NCBI GenBank assembly: GCA_035549875.1
Contig: DASZPV010000125.1
Location: forward strand, 1 to 40,699
DNA length: 40,699 nt
Reading direction: 5' to 3'
Source: JAKFWI01 sp035549875
GTDB lineage: Bacteria; Pseudomonadota; Alphaproteobacteria; Caulobacterales; Aquidulcibacteraceae
Below are positions 8,414 to 16,792 of the stretch, piece by piece. The stretch's first letter is position 1. Every line of letters begins with the position of its first letter. The position numbers and the translations under genes were made by a program. The notes below the pieces were generated by a model. The model had not been told where the DNA came from. It was given only the letters and a program-made list of their open reading frames with translations, and did not search any database.

Positions 8414-9190
8414 CTATAGCGGCGTACGCGCAACAGCGCCGCCATCGACCGTTATCGCAACGCCGGTAATGAAACGCGCTCGGTCGGACGCCAGGAACGC
8501 GGCCATGTCGCCGATATCTGACGGCTCGCCCACTTGCGGCACACGGGCCATGATCTCGCGCCAGCGGGTTGAATCGCCCAATTCTGTCTTTGCCATTTGT
8601 TCGAACCGCATCTGCAGCCGCTCGGTCTTGATGAGCCCCGGATTGATTGCCAGAACGCGAACGCCGTAATCGAGCGAGTCGCTGCCGACAGCGCGCGAGA
8701 ACGCCATCAGCGCCGCATTGCCCGTCGAGCCCGCGACGTAGCCAACCTTGACGCGTTCAGCCGCGGCGCCGACGATGTTTATGATGACGCCTGCGCGACG
8801 CTCACGCATTTCGGACAGGAATGCCCGCGTCATGTTGATATAGCCGAACACCTTGATGTCCCATGCTCGCCGCCATGTGGCATCATCCACCGCGTCAATC
8901 GCGCCATTGGGAATGCCCCCAGCGTTGTTGATGAGAATATCGACGTGCCGGCAGCGTTCGAGCAGGGTTTGCGCGGCGTCGGCGCGGCTCATATCCATCG
9001 AATAAATATCGACCGCAACGCCGGGATGGGCGGCGCGCAGCGCGGCTTGCGCCTTTTCCAGTTCGCCGCCGTTGCGCGCCACCAGATGCAAATTGCATCC
9101 CTCCGCGGCGAGCGCCTGGGCGATTCCAAAGCCGATGCCCTTCGATGCGCCGGTGATGAGGGCCGATTTGCCGCTGAGATGAAGGTCCAT
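8414..9190 (-). CDS. Short-chain dehydrogenase/reductase, atypical active site
   Basis: A 258-residue Rossmann-fold oxidoreductase. TGASKGIGFGIA is the nucleotide-binding motif, NNAGG is present, and RFITGVAITVDGG closes the protein as in classical SDRs. The active site is unusual. Where classical members have Ser and then YxASK, this protein has IVGAAAERVKVGYVAGSTGNAAL, so the Tyr is kept but the Lys four residues later is Ser, and the catalytic Ser is Gly. I recall a subfamily with YVAGSxGNAAL in related bacteria, so this is probably inherited rather than a mutation. It is the last gene of a minus-strand trio, 5 bp after the hydrolase. Substrate unknown. Confidence 0.88.
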   Translation of the reverse strand: MDLHLSGKSALITGASKGIGFGIAQALAAEGCNLHLVARNGGELEKAQAALRAAHPGVAVDIYSMDMSRADAAQTLLERCRHVDILINNAGGIPNGAIDAVDDATWRRAWDIKVFGYINMTRAFLSEMRERRAGVIINIVGAAAERVKVGYVAGSTGNAALMAFSRAVGSDSLDYGVRVLAINPGLIKTERLQMRFEQMAKTELGDSTRWREIMARVPQVGEPSDIGDMAAFLASDRARFITGVAITVDGGAVARTPL

Positions 9191-9195
9191 GTCCG

Positions 9196-10053
9196 TTAGC
9201 CTGTCTGGAGTGGCGTTTGCTCAAGCCTGCTCACGAAGGCCAGAACGTGGCCGGCCAACAACGCGGGCTCAAGCATTTGGATGGTGTGATATTCGCAAGC
9301 GATCTCGATGATCTCCACGTTGGCGAGCCCGCTTTTAAGCGTGTTCATCAGGGTGGAATCGTTCGATCGGCCTTGCCGGGGATAAAGTCCCAGAACAGGG
9401 ACCTTGATCTTCGGCAGCGCGGCCTCGCCGTTTGCGGTCGGCACGGCGCGCGACATGGCGATGAGGCTTGCGGTTGCGCTCTTTCCCATCTCTTCGGCGA
9501 ACCAGGTCATCAGCGCAGGATCGGTTCCGGGCGGAAAGCGCAGTTCGCCGTTCATCGCCTGCGCCCATTTCAGCGCGCCCAGCTCCGCCAATGCATCCTG
9601 CCAGGTTGCGCGCCCGAGGCTCATCATCTTCTGCGCTTCCGGGCCGATGCGCATCGGCGTTGCAACGAGGGTCAGGCTTTTGACCAGGTCCGGATGTCTC
9701 GCCGTGAGTTCCAGGCCAAGCAGGCCGCCGAAAGATTCGCCGCAAAAATGCACCGGCCGTCCCAGCGCGTGAATCACCGCTGCGCAATCGGCGACATAGT
9801 CGTCGATGGTGAACCGGTCGTCTGGATTGAAGTTCGCGGTCGATTGTCCGAGACCGCGCAGATCGGGCCGCACAATTTTTAAATCGCCGGCGAGGTGAGG
9901 AATCCAGTTGTACCAGAACCGCCCCGATCGGCCGAAGCCGTGCGCCAGCAGCAGCGTCGGCGCATCCTTCCAGGGATCGGTGAAATCATCGACAGTGTAA
10001 TGGAGCGTGGGCTTGCCGGTGCGTTCTATGAAAGGCATGCGCTCAAAATCCAT
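9196..10053 (-). CDS. Alpha/beta-hydrolase fold protein
   Basis: A 285-residue alpha/beta hydrolase. It shows the oxyanion-hole HGFGRSGRFW, the PDLRGLGQS block, the nucleophile elbow GESFGG and a C-terminal His in EYHTIQML. Such enzymes include 3-oxoadipate enol-lactonases, haloperoxidase-like esterases and meta-cleavage hydrolases; the sequence does not choose between them. The annotated ATG at 10053 overlaps the end of the upstream amidohydrolase gene by 11 bp. A second ATG at 10038 (MPFIERTG) would remove the overlap and has a weak GAG upstream, so either start is possible. Context with a lactonase-like amidohydrolase and an SDR suggests stepwise breakdown of a small lactone or ester. Confidence 0.88.
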   Translation of the reverse strand: MDFERMPFIERTGKPTLHYTVDDFTDPWKDAPTLLLAHGFGRSGRFWYNWIPHLAGDLKIVRPDLRGLGQSTANFNPDDRFTIDDYVADCAAVIHALGRPVHFCGESFGGLLGLELTARHPDLVKSLTLVATPMRIGPEAQKMMSLGRATWQDALAELGALKWAQAMNGELRFPPGTDPALMTWFAEEMGKSATASLIAMSRAVPTANGEAALPKIKVPVLGLYPRQGRSNDSTLMNTLKSGLANVEIIEIACEYHTIQMLEPALLAGHVLAFVSRLEQTPLQTG

Positions 10054-10933
10054 AAAACTGACGGGGATTGGTCACGAGGATTTTCTCGAAGACCGTATCG
10101 TCGGCCGTCCATTCGCGCAGCAGGTCGAGCAGGTGGCCGGTGTTGGGGATGCGTCCGCCCATGCCAATGAACGGCCAGTCGCTTCCCCAGAGCAGACGTT
10201 CAGGAACCTCCTTAACGAGCACCTCGTGAAACGGCCTTACGTCTTCCATTTCAGGCAGGGCGTGTGAATTGCGGAACGCGGTCGTTTTCAGCCAGAAATC
10301 GCCTTCGTGCAGGAGCGCCAGTAGCCTGAGGAAGTCTCCGTGAGCGGTCCCTTGGGACACGTCGATAAACCCGAAATGATCGAACACGATCGGGATACCC
10401 AGGCTTTTGAACATCTCGGCGTTCTCGGCGATGATGCTGCATTTCGTCCAGATTTGCGCATGCCAGCCCATGGCCTTCAGGCGCGGCGCAAATCTGCGTA
10501 GTTCGGCAAATCCCAGAAACCCTGGCGGCGGCGCGCCGACGGGATGGCCTACCTCGCTGAACCGCAGGCCGCGCACGCCACGCCGGTCCAATTCGCCCAG
10601 TTCCCGATCGGAAATCGACGCTGAAACCACGCCGACGCCGCGCAAGCGCCCGTTTCCCAGCTCAAGCGCATCCAGCAGGCCGCTGTTGTCGTAGCCGCAG
10701 GCGCTTGCCTGAATCAGCACGCCCTTCGCCATGCCGACAATGTCGAGCATGCCCACGTAGTCGTCATACGGCGACAGCGGCAGCCGGTATGGCGCATTGG
10801 CGACCATCGGAAAGCGATCGAACGGCCCGGCGACATGAGCGTGGACGTCATACGCCCCAGCCGGCAGCGGCCGCGAAGGCGCGCGCAATTCGCGCTTCGC
10901 CGCGCTCATATCCTCGTGGAAAACATCTCCCAT
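10043..10933 (-). CDS. Amidohydrolase family protein, 2-pyrone-4,6-dicarboxylate lactonase-like (COG3618)
   Basis: A TIM-barrel metal-dependent hydrolase of about 296 residues. It begins GAYDVHAHVAGPFDRFP, with the beta-1 HxH pair, and continues with GWHAQIWTKC, PIVFDHFGFIDV and the beta-8 aspartate in LLWGSDWPF. This is the LigI-like group that hydrolyses lactones of dicarboxylates. I chose the ATG at 10933 (MGDVFHED). A longer reading back to 11002 adds residues not seen in the family and runs into the divergent promoter. It is the first gene of the amidohydrolase-hydrolase-SDR operon. A lactone intermediate of aromatic or sugar-acid catabolism is the likely substrate. Confidence 0.85.
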   Translation of the reverse strand: MGDVFHEDMSAAKRELRAPSRPLPAGAYDVHAHVAGPFDRFPMVANAPYRLPLSPYDDYVGMLDIVGMAKGVLIQASACGYDNSGLLDALELGNGRLRGVGVVSASISDRELGELDRRGVRGLRFSEVGHPVGAPPPGFLGFAELRRFAPRLKAMGWHAQIWTKCSIIAENAEMFKSLGIPIVFDHFGFIDVSQGTAHGDFLRLLALLHEGDFWLKTTAFRNSHALPEMEDVRPFHEVLVKEVPERLLWGSDWPFIGMGGRIPNTGHLLDLLREWTADDTVFEKILVTNPRQFYGF

Positions 10934-11104
10934 CGCGGTCCCCGCACGGTTGATCGCGGCCTGTGGCAATAGAGCGGAAAAAACCGCTTGGCCAGAGCGC
11001 ATAAATATAACAATAGAACTTTCTGCGATGAAAGTCGGGGCGAGGATTGCCCGCGTCGTGCGTCTACTGCTCAGCGACTGCGAACGTTAGCGAGAGGAAA
11101 CGGG
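10934..11104. promoter_or_regulatory. Divergent promoter region, amidohydrolase operon / ketopantoate-reductase-like gene
   Basis: This 171-bp gap lies between divergent genes and includes an AT-rich patch at about 11000-11025, the best place for promoter elements. A Shine-Dalgarno GAGAGGAAA at about 11092-11100 precedes the plus-strand ATG at 11105. I saw no clear operator repeat. Confidence 0.4.
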
Positions 11105-12187
11105 ATGGGACCGGTTATTGCAGTCTTGGGCGGCGGCGCGATTGGCGGATATTTCGCCGGCCGGCTTGCGCAGACCGGGCAGAACGTCACCCTGATCGAT
11201 CCGTGGCCCGCTCACATCGAAACAATTCGGACCACTGGCCTGCACATTGAGGGCATGACGCCTGAGGAAGAGGCCGTGGTCAAAATGCCGACCATGTATC
11301 TCACGGAAGTACAGGCCTTCCGCAACAAGGCGCCGATAGACATCGCGATCATCGCGACAAAATCCTACGATACCGCGTGGGCCGCGACGTTGCTGCGCCC
11401 TTATCTCGCCCCCGGCGGCTATGTGATTTCGATGCAAAATTGCATCAACGAAGAAACCATCGCGTCGGTGGTCGGTTGGGGCAATACCGTAGGCTGCGTC
11501 GTTATGATGTCGGCAGAACTTGTCGGGCCCGGGCACATCAAGCGATCCGGCGGCAAGCAGAAGGCGCCCAATGTTGAATTCCGCTTCGGCGAAGTCCACG
11601 GCCGGATCACGCCGCGCATTCAGCAATTGGTCGACATGGCGCGCGCGTTCGATGGCGCGGAGACCACGACAAACCTTTGGGGGCAGAGGTGGTCGAAGCT
11701 TTGTATCAACGCCATCCTCAATGGGCTCGCCGCATCGACGGGGCTGAACAACAATGACGGCGACGCCGCCGCCCTGGTGCGCGCCTTCGCTATCCGGCTT
11801 GGCGGCGAGGTCGTTACGGTCGGCCGGGCGCTGGGTTATGATTTTGACCACATCGGCACGCTCAGCGCCGATCAAATGGCTTTGGCGGCGGCGGGCGATA
11901 TGCAGGCCTACGCAGTCGCTGACGAGTGGATGCGGAAAGGCCCAAGCGGGAATGTGCGCAGCACGGCGCAGCGCCCTTCAATGGCGCAGGATATCGATAA
12001 GGGACGGCGTACGGAAATCGACGATATCAACGGCTATATCGCCGCCAAGGCCGAAACCGTCGGCCTCAGCGCCCCCGCCAATCTCGCGATCGTCAAATTG
12101 GTTCGCGAGCTTGAGCGCGGCCTGAAGCGGCCCGATCCGCAGCATGTGATTGACCTGGAGCAGCAGATACGCGCGCGGCGCGTTTAG
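11105..12187 (+). CDS. Ketopantoate reductase (PanE/ApbA) family oxidoreductase
   Basis: A 360-residue NADP-dependent 2-oxoacid reductase homologue. The N-terminus has the Rossmann motif VLGGGAIGGYFAG, and the C-terminal helical domain carries WSKLCINAILNG (the catalytic-lysine helix) and RPSMAQDIDKGRRTEIDDINGYI, the PanE substrate-binding block. It is about 55 residues longer than housekeeping PanE, and no other pantothenate gene is near, so a catabolic 2-oxoacid or 2-hydroxyacid role is more likely than vitamin synthesis. The start at 11105 is set by the GAGAGGAAA ribosome site and by the Rossmann strand beginning right after it; the in-frame ORF extension to 10988 has no support. The histidine kinase follows after 25 bp. 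Confidence 0.87.
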   Translation: MGPVIAVLGGGAIGGYFAGRLAQTGQNVTLIDPWPAHIETIRTTGLHIEGMTPEEEAVVKMPTMYLTEVQAFRNKAPIDIAIIATKSYDTAWAATLLRPYLAPGGYVISMQNCINEETIASVVGWGNTVGCVVMMSAELVGPGHIKRSGGKQKAPNVEFRFGEVHGRITPRIQQLVDMARAFDGAETTTNLWGQRWSKLCINAILNGLAASTGLNNNDGDAAALVRAFAIRLGGEVVTVGRALGYDFDHIGTLSADQMALAAAGDMQAYAVADEWMRKGPSGNVRSTAQRPSMAQDIDKGRRTEIDDINGYIAAKAETVGLSAPANLAIVKLVRELERGLKRPDPQHVIDLEQQIRARRV

Positions 12188-12212
12188 CGGATATTAGGAG
12201 AATGTAGGCAGG

Positions 12213-13604
12213 ATGCCCGCTGGGCGGAGCCTGTCATTGAGTGCGTGGACAATCTCTGATAGCTCCTTAGCGGCGACCGCGGCGGCAAGGCGGCATACCT
12301 TTGCCTTGCGCGCTCTGCACAATGCGATATTCGCGCTGGGCCTGGGCCTGGTCACCGGGGCGCCGGTCGTTCTCATCGCCTGCTACGCCGTTGTTATCGG
12401 ACTGATGGCTGGAGATGCTTGGGCGGGGAAAGCATTCGTTAACGCCGTAGGCGCTCGCAAGGCCGTCCTTCGGGTCGTGTTCCTTGCAAGTTCGGTCGGC
12501 ACCATCATCGCGTTCATGGGCATGGCCTTGTTCGGCGCGTTGTATGGAGGGCCAGAGGGGCGCATCGCCGCGACGTTAATGGCCGCAGGCTCGCTCGTTA
12601 CCGTAATGGTCACCATGGTCGAGGTCCCGGCCTTCATGGTGGTGTCGGCATTGCCCGGCGCCATCGTCCTGGCGCTATTACCCCTGCTATCCGGGCCGTC
12701 GCCGGTCGGCTTGTTGAGTGCTTCAGTCGGCCATTATCTGGTCATGGGCGCGTTCATGAGCCGATTGGTCCAAACCGGCTTTCAGTATGTGAAGCTTGTC
12801 GGCGGTCTGCGGGAGTCGCGCGTGGACGCGGAGAACCGGCGCCGGGAGGCCGACGATCGTCGGATCGAGGCTGAGACGCATCGGCGCGAAGCGGAAAAGG
12901 CAAATCTCGCCAAATCTGAATTCTTGTGCGCGATGACTCACGAATTCAGGACGCCGCTCAACGCGGTGATCAATTACGGCGAGATGATAGAAGAAGAAAG
13001 CGACGGCGCGGTCGCGCGGGACGCGCGTTCAATTACGCGTTCAGCGAAGCACTTGCTGGCGCTAATTGAGCGTATCCTGGACTTCTCGACGATCGACACG
13101 GGAAAATTTTCGTTGTCGAACGAGGAATTCGATCTCCGGCAGGCGGTGGATGAAGTCGTCGCGGCGAATCTGCCGGCCGTGCAAGCCAACGGCAATTCGA
13201 TTTCCGTCGTGAACGATGGCGCTGCAGCAGTTTGGGCGGACCGCGCGCGTCTCATGCAGTGTATCGACTGCCTCGTTTCCAATGCCGCCAAGTTCACGAA
13301 GGACGGAATGATAACGGTGAACTTGTCCCAGACGGACAAGACCTTCAGCGTGACGGTGAACGACACAGGCATAGGGCTGAGCGAGGAAGCTTTGGGCTCC
13401 GTATTTAATGCCTTTACCCAAGCCGATGGCTCGAAAACGCGCGCGGTGAATGGCCTGGGCCTGGGCCTGGCGACTGCGCTCGGCCTTGCGCGTGCGATGG
13501 GCGGTGAAATCCTCGTGCAAAGCGCGCGCGGTTCAGGCTCTCGTTTTGAGTTCCGCGCGCCGCTGGCGGCGCCTGCTCAACAGGACGCCGCCCTGGCAGC
13601 TTGA
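12213..13604 (+). CDS. Membrane-bound sensor histidine kinase (orphan)
   Basis: A 463-residue kinase. Residues about 35-195 contain five or six hydrophobic membrane segments. A charged coiled-coil linker rich in RREAD/RREAE runs from about 198 to 232. The phospho-acceptor H243 lies in AMTHEFRTPLN, followed by the N-box in CLVSNAAKFT, the D-box NDTGIGL and the G2 box GLGLGLATALG. It should autophosphorylate and pass phosphate to a response regulator, but no receiver gene is nearby, so its partner is elsewhere. The ATG at 12213 is 25 bp after the reductase gene, with an AGGAG about 12 bases upstream, which is slightly long. Stop at 13604 is one base from the stop of the converging exported protein gene. 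Confidence 0.9.
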   Translation: MPAGRSLSLSAWTISDSSLAATAAARRHTFALRALHNAIFALGLGLVTGAPVVLIACYAVVIGLMAGDAWAGKAFVNAVGARKAVLRVVFLASSVGTIIAFMGMALFGALYGGPEGRIAATLMAAGSLVTVMVTMVEVPAFMVVSALPGAIVLALLPLLSGPSPVGLLSASVGHYLVMGAFMSRLVQTGFQYVKLVGGLRESRVDAENRRREADDRRIEAETHRREAEKANLAKSEFLCAMTHEFRTPLNAVINYGEMIEEESDGAVARDARSITRSAKHLLALIERILDFSTIDTGKFSLSNEEFDLRQAVDEVVAANLPAVQANGNSISVVNDGAAAVWADRARLMQCIDCLVSNAAKFTKDGMITVNLSQTDKTFSVTVNDTGIGLSEEALGSVFNAFTQADGSKTRAVNGLGLGLATALGLARAMGGEILVQSARGSGSRFEFRAPLAAPAQQDAALAA

Positions 13605-13605
13605 A

Positions 13606-14571
13606 CTATTTGCCGGTCGCGTCCGGCGGGCGATAGCCTGGTTCGCCCGGCAACTGGACGCTTTGGCTGCCGTTGGCATCGGCGCCGTTTCTGTTTCCGG
13701 TGCAATGAACAGATTCCACATCGTTCCAAACTGCGCCCGGTCCCTGCGCCTTCGGCAGGTTGGGCTGCAATTTGGCGCGATTCAAGTAACGTGTAACCTT
13801 CCAGGGCCGCGTAAGATGCACGGGATCAGTCAGAGTTATGTCACTCTTCAACTGACCATTGGCGAGCATCGAGAACCGCTCCACCATGTGGAGCTGATCG
13901 CTATAAGGCGCGCCTGATTGGTCGTAACTGCCCGGAAGCATGTTCACCGTATCGACGACCAGCGTCGCTCCCTCCCAATGCCCAATGGAGTGTCCCTGGT
14001 CCACGGGGTAGGCGACGTCCGCCGGCGGATGTCCGCGACCATCCGTATAGATTCGGCGGATGTTGGCGAAATAGGCCCAAATCATCCAGGTCACTTTCGG
14101 CGTGACGATGATTTCGACCTGACCGGGCGTGGCGTAAACGCGCGGCACGCCCTGCGGGCGGCAGAAGGAAACTTCGTCGGCGTTGAAGCCCTGCTCGCGT
14201 GCGCGCCGCACCGTCTCGGTGTAAGCGCGCTCGGTCTCGGCATTGAAGGGCGGATGCATTCTGCCGCCTGGCGCAATGCCGAAATCCAAGCCGATCTGGC
14301 CGTCGTGGATGCCTTCCGCGGTAACCGGATCAAAGGCGCCGATGGCGACTTCCTCGGTGACTTCCCACACCCCGTTCCAATCCGGCATCGCCGCCACCGC
14401 GGCGCCGTAGGCCTTGCCCTGCCTTGCATTCGGATTGACGGTTACGCCGGTGTCTCCGAGGTAGCCGAATTTTGATTTTGGGGAATTGTACCCTTGTCCG
14501 CTGGCCGATTGGACCAGGAAAGGCGATGCAATCAGCGTCGCAGCGATGAACAGGTTGCGAAATTTTGTCAT
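13606..14571 (-). CDS. Exported protein of unknown function (GVWE / GHSIGHWEG type)
   Basis: A 321-residue secreted protein with a signal peptide (MTKFRNLFIAATLIASPFLV, cleavage near SASGQ). The mature part has DWNGVWEVTE near the N-terminus and a block with IRRIYTDGRGHP, YPVDQGHSIGHWEG and LVVDT. I recognise that block from a large family of exported proteins of unknown function in sphingomonads, caulobacters and acidobacteria. The ATG at 14571 is chosen because it begins the signal peptide and has AGGGA upstream; extension to 14661 adds a non-signal Arg-rich tail. It is the third gene of an exported-protein operon, 16 bp behind the DUF6152 gene. No catalytic motif is evident. Confidence 0.8.
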   Translation of the reverse strand: MTKFRNLFIAATLIASPFLVQSASGQGYNSPKSKFGYLGDTGVTVNPNARQGKAYGAAVAAMPDWNGVWEVTEEVAIGAFDPVTAEGIHDGQIGLDFGIAPGGRMHPPFNAETERAYTETVRRAREQGFNADEVSFCRPQGVPRVYATPGQVEIIVTPKVTWMIWAYFANIRRIYTDGRGHPPADVAYPVDQGHSIGHWEGATLVVDTVNMLPGSYDQSGAPYSDQLHMVERFSMLANGQLKSDITLTDPVHLTRPWKVTRYLNRAKLQPNLPKAQGPGAVWNDVESVHCTGNRNGADANGSQSVQLPGEPGYRPPDATGK

Positions 14572-14587
14572 GGCGGTCCCTGTCCAA

Positions 14588-15025
14588 TCAATGTTTGGGC
14601 GCGGGTGGGGGGGCAGTTGACGCCGGCGGAGGCAAAGCAGAAGGCGGAAGGCGTTCGCCAAACACCCGCCCGTCGGCGGTCGTCATCCGAATAAGAGATG
14701 CGCCGGGGCGCTTATCCCGAAGCGGATAACCTTCGATCGTCACCCTATCGCCGACAGCAGGATTTGTCCGCGTCATGCCCATCGTGCGCAGGCTGCCCGC
14801 GCCGCCGCCGAGTTCAAAGCTCCACTGCACGGGCGGAGCGGCGCCTACTGGGTCGGCCATCACCTCGATCCAGGCATGCGGATTAATCCACTGAACCTCT
14901 TTCAGCGTTCCTTTTATCGTCACAGTGCGCGTGCGGTCGAACATGGCGCCGGAATGGTGCGCCGATGCGACCCCGCTGGCAGTCAGGGCCAGCGTGAACG
15001 TGAGCAGGGCGACAAGTCTTTTCAT
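14588..15025 (-). CDS. DUF6152 family exported protein
   Basis: A 145-residue secreted protein. The first 22 residues are a signal peptide ending ASA, and the mature protein opens with HHSGAMFDRTRTVTIKGTL and VQWINPHAWIEV, the pattern of DUF6152, a small beta-rich domain. The C-terminal 25 residues are Pro/Ala-rich and probably disordered. Function is unknown. In this operon it lies between the MBL-fold hydrolase and the GVWE-type protein, so the three may act together in the periplasm, for example on one substrate or as a complex. Confidence 0.85.
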   Translation of the reverse strand: MKRLVALLTFTLALTASGVASAHHSGAMFDRTRTVTIKGTLKEVQWINPHAWIEVMADPVGAAPPVQWSFELGGGAGSLRTMGMTRTNPAVGDRVTIEGYPLRDKRPGASLIRMTTADGRVFGERLPPSALPPPASTAPPPAPKH

Positions 15026-15057
15026 TTAAAAGCTACTCCAAAATGCCCGCGGCGCCC

Positions 15058-16689
15058 TCAGTACCGCCGGGTTTGAACTGGACAACCTGGGAAGTAATTG
15101 CCCTTGGCGAGTTCGGCCGCGCAGCGCGCCCGGGCGCGCTGAACTCCGCCGGTGATCAATTCGATCACTTGGGCTTGCGTAAGAACATCTGGGTGTTCTG
15201 GCCAGATGGAATGCACCGGCGAAAGCTGCGCAACGTCGAGATGGTAGTACTCCACGTTGTCCATGTAATTGTCCGGCCACCACTGATAATCGTAGGCGGC
15301 GGTGGCTATGTCGGCTTCGGCTATTAGCTTGGCGCTGGGCGCGTAGGCGAAGATGCCGTCGGCCATGTGGGTGTTGTCACGGTCCCAGTAAAGATCGACG
15401 GTCATCATCGAATCCGACAAGCGCAGGTGCTCATCGACTGGGATGAACGTCATTGGATGGGGATGCCGCGCCAGATCGTCGGGATAGTCGGGCGCGGGAT
15501 GGTTGATCATCTCGCGCAGGATGCCCTCGTTGTTGCGCCGCGAGATCACGGTCAGTCCCTCGGCCACCGCCGTTCTAATGCCGGCAACGTGATCGAAGTG
15601 CTGGTGCGATGCGATCACTTGCGTAACCGGCTTGCCTGGAACCAGTTTGCGCGCCGCTTTGATCGTTGCGCTCGCAAGCTCCTTGCTCGAGTTCAGTTCG
15701 TACAGCGTCAGGTGGTTGGAGAATTCAAATACCGTCGTGCCGCTGGAAAGGCGCCAAATATGCGGCGCAATGACCTTCGCGGTAATGGTGATTTCCGGAA
15801 AGGCGTCGCTCATCGCGCGGGTGGCGTCGGGAGCGGCCAAATCCGGAATCTCGCCGTCGATGACATAGGCATCAACGAACATCCTGAGATAGGGTATGTG
15901 ACGCCAATCCATATAGGTTGTGTAGCCGAGGGGCAGCATGAACCCCGAATGCGGCGTATATCCGGTCAAATGTGTCGTCAGCGTGACTTGGCCGAGATTG
16001 GTCATCGGGTTAGTCCAGCGTACCCACAAAGGCAGATGGCTGCGCGCGTCTATACCCATCGCGAAATGGTCGCCCTCGGGGATCACCACGTTGACGACCG
16101 TGGCGCCGGCCTCTGGTTTCCCAAGGGTAAGTTTGCTGCCCGGCGCGAGGGCTTTGCGAACCGCCACGATCGGATTGTTGACGTTCCACATGCGACGCAT
16201 ATGCACGCCATCCATCTGGTGGGCGTCTTCCTTCCAACGCGAGATCCGTGTCGATTTTCCGTCTGGCGTTATATTGAACGCGACATCGCCATCCAAACTC
16301 TCGATGATTTGATGGTAATCGTGGCCAGTCGTGATCGCGAAGGGAAACAGGAAATTCCGCCGCTCGCGTTGCTGATAGCGGCCGGTTTCGAGATCATAGA
16401 TACGGCGCAACTCGTTGGCCGCCTCGAATTTTTGCGGGGCGGAGGGGTCGCCGGTAATGTTGCCGCCGCCGAACATGTAGGCGTACTGGCCATAACCCTG
16501 CAGGGTGATGTTGCGGATGGTCCGGATGCGCTCAAGCCCGCCCAGCGCAACGGCTGCACGGCTGACGGCGGCTCGCGCGGGATTTGCCTGCGCCCAGCTA
16601 GCACCTACGCCAGCGCCAAAAATCGCCCCCGCGAGACAGACAATGTTCGCGAGTCTAAGCGCGCCGCGCCATCCGGCATTGAGGTACAT
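15058..16689 (-). CDS. Exported metallo-beta-lactamase-fold hydrolase
   Basis: A 543-residue protein with a signal peptide in residues 1-34 (cleavage near SWAQA). It has a long N-terminal domain of about 270 residues and a C-terminal MBL domain. Zinc ligands H362, H364, D366 and H367 form SHQHFDHVAG, and further His/Asp residues follow (DNTHMADG, EADIATAAYD). The family hydrolyses esters, lactones, thioesters or sulfates. The first domain resembles the extra domain of other periplasmic MBL proteins but I cannot name it. The ATG has a GGGAGG ribosome site four bases upstream. It heads the three-gene exported operon, with a candidate promoter 60 bp upstream that resembles the GntR element. Confidence 0.85.
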   Translation of the reverse strand: MYLNAGWRGALRLANIVCLAGAIFGAGVGASWAQANPARAAVSRAAVALGGLERIRTIRNITLQGYGQYAYMFGGGNITGDPSAPQKFEAANELRRIYDLETGRYQQRERRNFLFPFAITTGHDYHQIIESLDGDVAFNITPDGKSTRISRWKEDAHQMDGVHMRRMWNVNNPIVAVRKALAPGSKLTLGKPEAGATVVNVVIPEGDHFAMGIDARSHLPLWVRWTNPMTNLGQVTLTTHLTGYTPHSGFMLPLGYTTYMDWRHIPYLRMFVDAYVIDGEIPDLAAPDATRAMSDAFPEITITAKVIAPHIWRLSSGTTVFEFSNHLTLYELNSSKELASATIKAARKLVPGKPVTQVIASHQHFDHVAGIRTAVAEGLTVISRRNNEGILREMINHPAPDYPDDLARHPHPMTFIPVDEHLRLSDSMMTVDLYWDRDNTHMADGIFAYAPSAKLIAEADIATAAYDYQWWPDNYMDNVEYYHLDVAQLSPVHSIWPEHPDVLTQAQVIELITGGVQRARARCAAELAKGNYFPGCPVQTRRY

Positions 16690-16748
16690 ATTGCCTCCCG
16701 TACGCTCTGGTTTTGTTGAGCGCTATCTATCGCCTGAGGACGAAGATC

Positions 16749-16766
16749 GTCAACAAAATGTTCGAC
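16749..16766 (-). promoter_or_regulatory. Candidate promoter and operator-like element before the MBL-fold operon
   Basis: On the minus strand a TTGACG is followed after 17 bases by ATAGAT, good -35/-10 spacing, about 60 bp upstream of the MBL gene. The -35 is embedded in an imperfect inverted repeat, GTCAACA...TGTTCGAC at 16749-16766. The element matches the window's GntR 18-mer at about 13 of 18 positions in the same orientation. It may be a weaker site for the same or a related regulator, or chance. Confidence 0.35.
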
Positions 16767-16792
16767 AAAAGGCAGGACCGGGGAGTGGCCAA

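Noticed and set aside
10988..11104. 39-residue N-terminal extension of the ketopantoate-reductase-like protein
   Set aside because: Lies in the divergent promoter, has no ribosome site, and the Rossmann fold starts right at the ATG at 11105.
15367..16719. 450-codon plus-strand ORF opposite the MBL-fold gene
   Set aside because: Antisense reading of a gene with signal peptide and intact zinc motif; no domain visible in it.
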